Under the pieces are notes generated by a model, which was not told where the DNA came from, searched no databases, and was given only the letters and a program-made list of their open reading frames with translations. Source: Acidocella sp. (GTDB lineage Bacteria; Pseudomonadota; Alphaproteobacteria; Acetobacterales; Acetobacteraceae). Taken from it: a stretch of 11,265 bases of DNA. The stretch is taken from the NCBI GenBank assembly GCA_028687415.1, contig JAQUAC010000048.1:1-11265 (forward strand). The letters are read 5' to 3'. Positions 6,529 through 11,265 of this stretch are shown in pieces; position 1 is the first letter of the stretch; each line of letters starts with the position of its first letter. The translations under genes were made by a program, and so were the position numbers.

Positions 6529-6898
6529 CGGACTATCCGACCGTCATTGAAGTTCTTGCCATCAGATCGACCGCTACGGCGGCGCTGCCGGCGTGCGGGA
6601 TGGCGGCTTGCTGGAAGCGGCTTTGTTCCGTCCCCAGACGGGATATTATGCCGACTTGATCGAGGAAGCCGCCGCATTGTGGGAGAGCTTGGCGCAGAAC
6701 CACCCATTCATCGACGGCAACAAGCGCACCGCCTTCGCCACCACCTATACTTTTCTCGCGATCAACGGCACCCATATCACGGCAGAAGCCGCCGTAACCT
6801 ACGCTTTTATAATCAACCTTTATGAGGCCGGTACGTTCGAATTCAGCCGGTTGGCCGATTGGCTCCGCGTCAACGTAACCCAGCCGACTTCGACCTGA
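6525..6898 (+). pseudogene. doc: Doc-family (Fic-fold) toxin gene, frameshifted near its 5' end
   Basis: The ATG at 6525 overlaps the antitoxin stop and reads M-T-D-Y-P-T-V-I-E-V-L-A-I, the normal N-terminus of this family, up to base 6563. The matching continuation is then found in another frame: Q-I-D-R-Y-G-G-A-A-G-V-R-D-G-G-L-L from 6563 to the stop at 6896-6898. Related Doc proteins have about three extra residues here (typically I-H-D-D-Q), and a loss of ten bases would explain both the missing residues and the frame change. The second part keeps the Fic/Doc motif H-P-F-I-D-G-N-K-R-T and the following helix. Intact Doc proteins phosphorylate elongation factor Tu and stop translation. A GTG at 6593 could start a truncated 101-residue product with the active-site motif but lacking about 35 N-terminal residues. 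A sequencing error is the main alternative. Confidence 0.75.
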
Positions 6899-7053
6899 GA
6901 GCCTGAAAATGAATCGCTTACCGGTGCCTGGGAAGCTATTTCTGGGTTCGAGATTCCTGCGGACCGGGTGGGAGCGGAGTCCCTTGCGGTTGATTTGACG
7001 CGACTATTGTTAGTTTTCTGGGTAGGGGGGTTACAAACAGCGGCGCTCAATCT
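6899..7053. other. Gap between the doc remnant and the Tn3-like segment
   Basis: No gene is called here. The frame of the doc remnant stays open after its stop to a TAG at 7088-7090 and reads like protein in places (S-L-T-G-A-W-E-A-I-S-G-F-E), but it has no good start and no recognised family, so it may be chance or the remnant of a disrupted gene. The stretch ends at the outer tip of the Tn3-type inverted repeat. Confidence 0.3.
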
Positions 7054-7091
7054 GGGGCGGAAGGCCCATCTGAACGAAAGCGTACGGTAGC
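7054..7091 (+). repeat. Left Tn3-type terminal inverted repeat (38 bp)
   Basis: It starts with GGGGCGGAAGGCCCA (7054-7068) and has GAACGAAAG and ACGGTAG toward the inner end, as in Tn3-family ends. Its orientation places the element to the right. It could pair with the repeat at 7366-7403 or with an end beyond the window, after the transposase remnant. Confidence 0.7.
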
Positions 7092-7093
7092 GT

Positions 7094-7283
7094 ATTGCAC
7101 GCAATGTCATTGAGCTGGGCCGACGCCGGATGGGCAGGGGATTTCAAACATCTGAATGCTTGTTGCGTGTATTGCACGCAAAGTCATCCCTCACATTAGC
7201 ACCCCGGTTTGTTGCGTGAAATACATATGCACAAGCGACATTATTGCGTCCAATATCTATTGCACGCCATGATTGCACGCAAT
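7094..7283. repeat. Array of seven ATTGC-N2-GCAAT dyads
   Basis: The 12-bp near-palindrome ATTGCACGCAAT is exact at 7094-7105 and 7272-7283. Variants lie at 7171-7182 (ATTGCACGCAAA) and 7259-7270 (ATTGCACGCCAT). Reverse-orientation variants lie at 7162-7173 (GTTGCGTGTATT), 7211-7222 (GTTGCGTGAAAT) and 7243-7254 (ATTGCGTCCAAT). Two make a perfect inverted pair TTGCGTG-TATTG-CACGCAA (7163-7181); another pair has 9-bp arms TTATTGCGT/ACGCAATAA (7241-7249, 7277-7285). The first and third copies extend to an 18-bp repeat matching at 17 positions (7093-7110, 7170-7187). The array lies wholly inside the Tn3-type ends. It may be a binding region for a site-specific recombinase (a resolution site) or for a repressor; the sequence does not decide. 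Confidence 0.7.
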
Positions 7284-7365
7284 AAACAGCCAGTTCATGT
7301 CGAAGGCGGACTAAAGCCGGGCTCTACGGTCCGAATTTGTAGGAATTTTGTCCGTGTTCACGTTT

Positions 7366-7403
7366 CTTACCGTGCAGTTTTACGCGCTTGGGCCTTCCGC
7401 CCC
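7366..7403 (-). repeat. Right Tn3-type terminal inverted repeat (38 bp)
   Basis: Read on the minus strand from 7403 it begins GGGGCGGAAGGCCCA and ends GCACGGTAAG, very close to the inner end of Tn21/Tn3-family repeats (CACG-x-TAAG). Its orientation places the element to the left. It lies about 190 bases before the efflux operon start. Confidence 0.7.
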
Positions 7404-7590
7404 GACCTGATCACCCCAACAGTTACATTCGTTCTTCAATGTTGTACAGTTACGCACAGTTCTTGGCGTCACCCCATGTTGCTCATTCCATCGTTTGCGA
7501 AACACCCCTCCGGTAAATCCTATGTCGCGATACGTACCTTTGCCGGGATCGACCCACCTTTCTGCCGCTTTTTCATGTTTCCAGGAGAAG
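7404..7590 (+). promoter_or_regulatory. Upstream region of the efflux operon with a TetR-type dyad
   Basis: A dyad with arms ACATT (7425-7429) and AATGT (7438-7442) around eight bases resembles operators of TetR-family efflux repressors such as AcrR. It overlaps a direct repeat ACAGTTAC (7419-7426 and 7446-7453), with a partial third copy ACAGTTC at 7456-7462. The promoter of the FUSC gene must be here or in the Tn3-like segment, but no clear -35/-10 pair was seen. The FUSC start at 7591 has AGGAG at 7583-7587, only three bases upstream, closer than usual. Confidence 0.4.
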
Positions 7591-9603
7591 ATGCCCAAGC
7601 CGGACGAACTCCTCTTTGCCCTGAAGACCTTCACCGGCGCCATGCTGGCCTTCTATATTTCCTGCTGGCTGGGACTGGATAATCCCTATTGGTCGATGGC
7701 AACCGCTTTCATCGTCGCCAATCCCTTCGCCGGGGCCATGCGTTCCAAGGCTGTTTACCGCTTTTTCGGCACGCTAATCGGCGGCACCGCGGCGGTGGTC
7801 ATGGTGCCGGCCCTGGTCGACGCGCCCGTGCTGCTCTGCATCGCCATGGCGCTTTGGGTGGGTCTCTGCCTTTACATCGCGCTGATGGACCGCTCCCCGC
7901 GCGCCTACACCTTCATGCTTTCCGGCTATACCGCGGGCATCATCGGTTTTCCCTCGGTCACCGATCCCGGCCATGTGTTCCAGACCGCGCTGACGCGCTG
8001 CGAGGAGATCACGCTCGGCATCGTCTGCACCACCATGATCGGCACGCTGATCCTGCCGCGCTCCCTGGGCCCGGTGCTGGCGCGGCGCATCTCCTCCTGG
8101 GTGCAGCCAGGCGTGGAATGGGCCAGCGCTGCCTTGGCCGGAGACGGCGAATCCCAGCCAGCGCGGGACGCGCGCCGCCGCCTTGCCGTCGAGGCGACCG
8201 ACACGGCCATGATGGTGTCCCAGCTTGCCTACGATATTTCCCACATGCAGTCGGCCGTGCGGCAGGTCACGCGCCTGCGCATGTATGTGATCAGCCTGAT
8301 GCCGATCTTGAGTTCCATAGGCCAGCGCGTGGCGGAGCTGCGCCGGATCGGCGGGCTCACCCCCACCTTGCAGGTCGTGCTCGCCCGCACCGATGAATGG
8401 ATCAAGGCCGGAAAAGCCGAAGGCGCGGACCCGCTGTTGCACGAGATACAGGCTCTGGACCATGAGCCGCCGGATTGGACCGGCCTGCTGCGCGCCAGCC
8501 TCGCCGTACGGCTGGAGGAGCTGGTGCGCATCGTGCATCAATCAAGGCAATTGCGCCGCCATGTGACGGACGGCACTCCCGCTCCTGAAAGCCCGGCGCT
8601 GGAGGCCGAATATATCGCCATCACCCGGGAGAACCGCGACCATAAGCTGGCTTTTCTCTCAGCACTTTCGGCCACGCTTTCGATTCTGCTTGTTTGCGCC
8701 ATCTGGATCGAGACCGCGTGGGCCTATGGCGCGGGGGCGGCCATCATGGTCGCCGTTGCCTGCTCTTTCTTCGCAGCACAAGACGATCCAGCCCCCGCCA
8801 TCGCGCAGATGCTGCGCAATTCCGCCAGCGTCGTCGCCGGTATCTTCGTCTATGACTTTGCGATTTTGCCGAAAATCGTGGGGTTCGATGGGCTTTATCT
8901 TGTTCTGCTGCCGGCGGGGCTGATCATCGGCGTTCTCGTCTCCCGCCCCGCTACATTCGGCACCGGCATGGTGATCGGCGCTGTCGGCGCCACGCAGATG
9001 GCGCTGAGCAACGGTTACGATATCAATTTCGTCAAATTCGCGGACAGTTCCTTCAGCCTGCTTGTCGGCCTCGGCAGCGCGCTGATCATCACCCGCATCA
9101 TCCGCTCCGTCGGCGCCGCCTGGAGTGCGGACCGCCTGATGCGCGCCAACTGGCGCGACGTGGCCGCAGCGGCGGAAGCCGGCACCGCGCCGGACCGCGC
9201 CGCGCTGACCGGCATCATGATGGACCGGCTGGGGCTGATGATGCCGCGCCTCGCCGCCGTCGCCTCCGGCGCGGACAGTGCCGCCGCCGGAACGCTTCTG
9301 GATCTGCGCGTCGGCCTCAACATCGTCGGACTGCACCGCGAACAATGGCGCCTGCCGCTTGCGGCGCGCGAGGGCAGCCAGCGCATCTTCCGCTGCGTCG
9401 CCACCTATTATCGTGGCAACCCGCGCCAGCCCGCATCGCAAAACCTCATTGCGGCATTGGACGAGACGATGGGCGCGCTGATGAACGACGCCCTGGCCTA
9501 CCGCGCTGCGTTGATGATTTTGTCCGGGTTGCGTTCCGCCCTTTATCCCGATGCACCACCGCCTGAATTCGTATCCGCCACCCCAATCTTGGTTGCCTCA
9601 TGA
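7591..9603 (+). CDS. FUSC-family (AaeB-like) inner-membrane efflux transporter
   Basis: The protein has 670 residues from the ATG at 7591; the frame is open to 7495 but the upstream part reads as non-family sequence, while M-P-K-P-D-E-L-L-F-A-L-K-T-F is the expected N-terminus. It has the two-halves plan of the family. About six membrane segments lie in residues 10-155 (including Y-W-S-M-A-T-A-F-I-V and R-S-K-A-V-Y-R-F-F-G-T-L-I-G, a hallmark stretch). A soluble helical section covers about 160-350, a second membrane set 352-503, and a soluble C-terminal domain 510-670. AaeB of E. coli exports p-hydroxybenzoate and related aromatic acids with the adaptor AaeA; relatives export fusaric acid. 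The next two genes encode the DUF1656 and adaptor partners, and the 4-base overlap (ATGA at 9600-9603) suggests coupled translation. The substrate here is unknown; aromatic or other weak organic acids are a reasonable inference. Confidence 0.9.
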   Translation: MPKPDELLFALKTFTGAMLAFYISCWLGLDNPYWSMATAFIVANPFAGAMRSKAVYRFFGTLIGGTAAVVMVPALVDAPVLLCIAMALWVGLCLYIALMDRSPRAYTFMLSGYTAGIIGFPSVTDPGHVFQTALTRCEEITLGIVCTTMIGTLILPRSLGPVLARRISSWVQPGVEWASAALAGDGESQPARDARRRLAVEATDTAMMVSQLAYDISHMQSAVRQVTRLRMYVISLMPILSSIGQRVAELRRIGGLTPTLQVVLARTDEWIKAGKAEGADPLLHEIQALDHEPPDWTGLLRASLAVRLEELVRIVHQSRQLRRHVTDGTPAPESPALEAEYIAITRENRDHKLAFLSALSATLSILLVCAIWIETAWAYGAGAAIMVAVACSFFAAQDDPAPAIAQMLRNSASVVAGIFVYDFAILPKIVGFDGLYLVLLPAGLIIGVLVSRPATFGTGMVIGAVGATQMALSNGYDINFVKFADSSFSLLVGLGSALIITRIIRSVGAAWSADRLMRANWRDVAAAAEAGTAPDRAALTGIMMDRLGLMMPRLAAVASGADSAAAGTLLDLRVGLNIVGLHREQWRLPLAAREGSQRIFRCVATYYRGNPRQPASQNLIAALDETMGALMNDALAYRAALMILSGLRSALYPDAPPPEFVSATPILVAS

Positions 9604-9806
9604 TCGGTGAAGTCAATATTTATGGCGTGCTGTTTCCGCCGCTGCTCATCTGGCTCGGCATCGCGCTGGTGCTCTCCACCATCATCCGGCGCGCGATCTC
9701 GGCGCTCGGGCTCTACCGTTTCGTCTGGCACCGGCCGCTCTTCGACCTTTGCCTGCTTGTTATGTTGACCGGGCTCATCAGCCTGGCGGCCAACACTTAT
9801 TTCTAG
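9600..9806 (+). CDS. DUF1656 small inner-membrane protein (AaeX-like)
   Basis: The protein has 68 residues, the normal length for the family. It starts I-G-E-V-N-I-Y-G-V-L-F-P-P-L-L, the DUF1656 signature with the F-P-P turn, and has two membrane segments at about 9-28 and 46-64. A basic loop R-R-A-I-S-A-L-G-L-Y-R-F-V-W-H lies between, which predicts that the loop is cytoplasmic. AaeX-type proteins accompany AaeA/AaeB pumps, and their exact role is not settled. Its start overlaps the FUSC stop by four bases and there is no strong ribosome-binding site, so it is probably translated by coupling. In E. coli the small gene comes first; here it sits between transporter and adaptor, as is frequent in alphaproteobacteria. 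Confidence 0.88.
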   Translation: MIGEVNIYGVLFPPLLIWLGIALVLSTIIRRAISALGLYRFVWHRPLFDLCLLVMLTGLISLAANTYF

Positions 9807-9818
9807 CCCTGGCGTCTC

Positions 9819-10739
9819 ATGAAGCTCGTTCCCTATGCTTATCGCTTTATCGTCACGCTGGCCGCACTGGCCATTGCCGTGGTCATCGGCTGGCAACTCT
9901 GGATCTATTATATGGAAAGCCCCTGGACGCGCGACGGGCGCGTGCGGGCGGATGTTGTTTCTCTGGCACCGGACGTCACTGGCCCTATCGTGCAGGTTTT
10001 CGTGCATGATAATCAGGCCGTGCATACGGGCGAGCCGGTCTTCCAGATCGACCCTTCACGTTTCAACCTGGCGCTGGAACAGGCAAAGGCCGCTTTAGCG
10101 CAGACCCAGGCCTCCGAAGCCAAGGCCCATGCCACGATGCTGAACGCGCAAGAGAACGCGGCGCGCTATGCCGCCCTTTCCAATAATGCCACCTCCGCCG
10201 TCTCACGCGGCGATGCCAGCACTCAGTCGCGGGAAGCACAGGCGGCCTATAAAGCGGCACAGGCTGAATATGCGGCGGCGCAAGCCGATCTCGACGTTGC
10301 GGAGCTGAACCTGCAGCGCACCACCGTCCGTGCCACCGTGAATGGGGTTGTCACCAATTTCTCCATGCAGCCGGGCGATTATGTGAGCGCGGGCACGGCG
10401 GTCATCGCCATTGTCGACACCGACTCACTCTATGTGGACGGCTATTTCGAGGAAACCAAGCTGCACCACATCCAGATTGGCGACAGAGCGAGCGTGCAGC
10501 TTCTGCAGGGCGGGCCGGCCATCCAGGGCCATGTGCAGGGCTTCGCCGCCGGCATTGCGGATTCAGAGCGCATCGCCGCACCCACCTTGCTGGCGGATGT
10601 GAATCCCACCTTCACCTGGGTGCGTCTGGCGGCGCGCATCCCCGTGCGCATCGCGATCGACAAGGTGCCCGCCGGTACACATCTGGTGGCGGGCATGACC
10701 GCCTCGGTCAGCATTGCGCCGGAGAAGGGCCGGCAATAA
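9819..10739 (+). CDS. HlyD-family periplasmic adaptor (AaeA-like membrane fusion protein)
   Basis: The protein has 306 residues, the usual length for AaeA-type adaptors. A single N-terminal membrane anchor covers about 8-30, followed by the family stretch P-W-T-R-D-G-R-V-R-A-D-V-V (35-47). The first half of a lipoyl domain follows (A-P-D-V-T-G-P-I-V-Q-V, 50-60; H-D-N-Q-A-V-H-T-G-E-P-V-F, 63-75). An Ala/Gln-rich alpha-hairpin spans about 80-165, then the second lipoyl half (T-V-N-G-V-V-T-N-F), then a beta-barrel part beginning with D-G-Y-F-E-E-T-K-L. It would join the FUSC transporter to an outer-membrane channel across the periplasm. It begins 12 bases after the DUF1656 stop without a strong ribosome-binding site, consistent with one operon. 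No outer-membrane factor gene follows in the window, so the pump must use one encoded elsewhere. Confidence 0.9.
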   Translation: MKLVPYAYRFIVTLAALAIAVVIGWQLWIYYMESPWTRDGRVRADVVSLAPDVTGPIVQVFVHDNQAVHTGEPVFQIDPSRFNLALEQAKAALAQTQASEAKAHATMLNAQENAARYAALSNNATSAVSRGDASTQSREAQAAYKAAQAEYAAAQADLDVAELNLQRTTVRATVNGVVTNFSMQPGDYVSAGTAVIAIVDTDSLYVDGYFEETKLHHIQIGDRASVQLLQGGPAIQGHVQGFAAGIADSERIAAPTLLADVNPTFTWVRLAARIPVRIAIDKVPAGTHLVAGMTASVSIAPEKGRQ

Positions 10740-10960
10740 GGGCTGTCCGCCCGGCTAATTGGATCGGAAGGGCGTTGTTGCATGAGTCGGGTCATGGTTG
10801 AGGGATCGTCATGGGAGCGGCGTTTATTTGACCCTTGCCTATCCGGTTGTCACACACAGCCCCAACATGTAGCGCCAACTTGAGAAAAATGGCGCCTCTC
10901 GACCCTATATAAATAAACCATCACCGACAGCGGCCATTTCTCACCTGCGTTAGATACCAC
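10740..10960. other. Junction between efflux operon and transposase remnant
   Basis: No gene is seen in these 221 bases. They join the end of the adaptor gene to the internal breakpoint of the Tn3 transposase fragment, and base composition shifts to AT-richer sequence around 10895-10920. No clear terminator hairpin with a T-run follows the adaptor gene. A GGGCGTTGTTGCATG stretch near 10770 looks like an insertion-sequence tip but has no partner in the window. Confidence 0.3.
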
Positions 10961-11265
10961 AACCACACGGAACTGCGCCATCGCCTCGGCCGGCGCATTC
11001 ATCACGGCGAACGCGGTGAAATCAGGAGTCCGCTCCAGCAGGGACAGGAAGAGCAGCTCGGCGCCCTTGGCCTCGCTCTCAATGCCGTCGTGCATTGGAA
11101 CGCCATCTACATGCAGGAGGCCATCCGCCAGGTCAGGTCGGACGGCATGGACGCCAGCTACGACGACATCGCCCACCTCTCCCCGCTGATCTGGCGCCAT
11201 CTCAACTTCCTCGGGCGATACGACTTCTCGCTGCCCGACACCGTTATGAACGGCGGTCTCAGGCC
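10961..11265 (+). pseudogene. tnpA: Tn3-family transposase (TnpA), C-terminal fragment
   Basis: The plus-strand frame running through 10970 reads E-L-R-H-R-L-G-R-R-I-H-H-G-E-R-G-E-I-R, then G-Q-E-E-Q-L-G-A-L-G-L-A-L-N-A-V-V-H-W-N-A-I-Y-M, later H-L-S-P-L-I-W-R-H-L-N-F-L-G-R-Y-D-F. These are the hallmark C-terminal blocks of Tn3-family transposases; the glutamate in the G-Q-E-x-Q-L-G-A-L-G block lies in the region of the last catalytic acidic residue. A TAA at 10910-10912 closes the frame upstream, and similarity fades before about 10961, so the first 800-900 residues of a normal TnpA of about 1000 are missing. The right end is cut by the window. In Tn3 transposons the 3' end of tnpA lies next to a terminal inverted repeat, so one may follow shortly beyond 11265. 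The fragment is not expected to be active. Confidence 0.85.

Larger units (their letters stand above)
7054..7403. mobile_element. 350-bp Tn3-derived miniature element (TIME/MITE-like)
   Basis: Two 38-bp ends in inverted orientation bound this segment: 7054-7091 and 7366-7403, both with GGGG at the outside. The outer 15 bases are identical (GGGGCGGAAGGCCCA), and overall 26 of 38 positions match, including an inner ACGGTA block. Length, GGGG tip and inner end resemble Tn3-family terminal repeats; the left copy has G-A-A-C-G-A-A-A as in Tn3, the right ends CACGGTAAG. The inside encodes no protein but holds seven copies of a 12-bp dyad. Non-coding elements with Tn3-type ends are known as TIMEs and can be moved by a transposase in trans. 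The flanking 5-mers, AATCT on the left and GACCT on the right, do not match, so a fresh target duplication is absent; the ends could also come from two elements. Confidence 0.65.

Noticed and set aside
6899..7090. Possible small gene after the doc remnant in the same frame
   Set aside because: The open stretch reads partly like protein but has no good start and no family match, and it runs into the transposon-like repeat; chance or a tiny remnant is as likely.
7445..7460. TTACGCACA as a DnaA box, with the dyad array as replication iterons
   Set aside because: It is a single weak match, no replication initiator gene is in the window, and the dyads are irregularly spaced and lie inside Tn3-type ends.
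8659..9441. Long minus-strand open frame inside the FUSC gene
   Set aside because: It is antisense to a clear FUSC transporter, with His/Asp/Arg-rich low-complexity content and no recognisable domain.
10770..10790. GGGCGTTGTTGCATGAG as an IS5- or IS6-type insertion-sequence tip
   Set aside because: It resembles such tips loosely, but no inverted partner or transposase belonging to it was found in the window.

Overview
The window looks like accessory (plasmid or integrated-plasmid) DNA from an alphaproteobacterium. High GC content, a MobF relaxase with a divergent partition/mobilization operon, and toxin-antitoxin modules of this style recall plasmids of the Acetobacteraceae (Acetobacter, Gluconobacter, Komagataeibacter, Acidiphilium). 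That placement is by impression of gene content, not by any search.

Region 1 (1-584) holds a toxin-antitoxin pair of the TumE/TumA type: the 3' part of the DUF6516 toxin gene, cut by the window start, and the overlapping winged-helix antitoxin gene. Region 2 (617-6153) is a mobilization module. A three-gene operon runs leftward (a small helix-turn-helix protein, a ParA/MinD-like P-loop ATPase, a coiled-coil membrane protein). It diverges from a rightward gene for a 996-residue MobF (TrwC/TraI-type) relaxase-helicase. The 334-base gap between them holds three short perfect hairpins and is the best candidate for oriT. The layout resembles the stbABC / oriT / trwC arrangement of plasmid R388. 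Region 3 (6298-6898) is a second toxin-antitoxin locus: an intact small antitoxin gene followed by a Doc (Fic-fold) toxin gene that is frameshifted by an apparent small deletion near its start.

Region 4 (6899-7590) has no gene. It contains a 350-bp segment (7054-7403) bounded by inverted 38-bp ends of Tn3-family type, which fits a Tn3-derived miniature element. Inside it lie seven copies of a 12-bp near-palindrome, ATTGC-N2-GCAAT. Region 5 (7591-10739) is a three-gene efflux operon: FUSC/AaeB-like inner-membrane transporter, DUF1656/AaeX-like small membrane protein and HlyD/AaeA-like periplasmic adaptor, probably exporting aromatic carboxylic acids or similar compounds. Region 6 (10961-11265) is the C-terminal remnant of a Tn3-family transposase, cut off by the window end.

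Taken together, the window shows a mobilization module flanked by two toxin-antitoxin loci (stability functions), next to an efflux operon lying between Tn3-family terminal sequences and a broken Tn3 transposase gene. The efflux operon may therefore be transposon cargo on a mobilizable replicon. The most unusual items are the 350-bp element with its dyad array, the relaxase with an atypical N-terminal tyrosine region, the stb-like operon with a membrane protein in third place, and the disabled Doc toxin beside an intact antitoxin.
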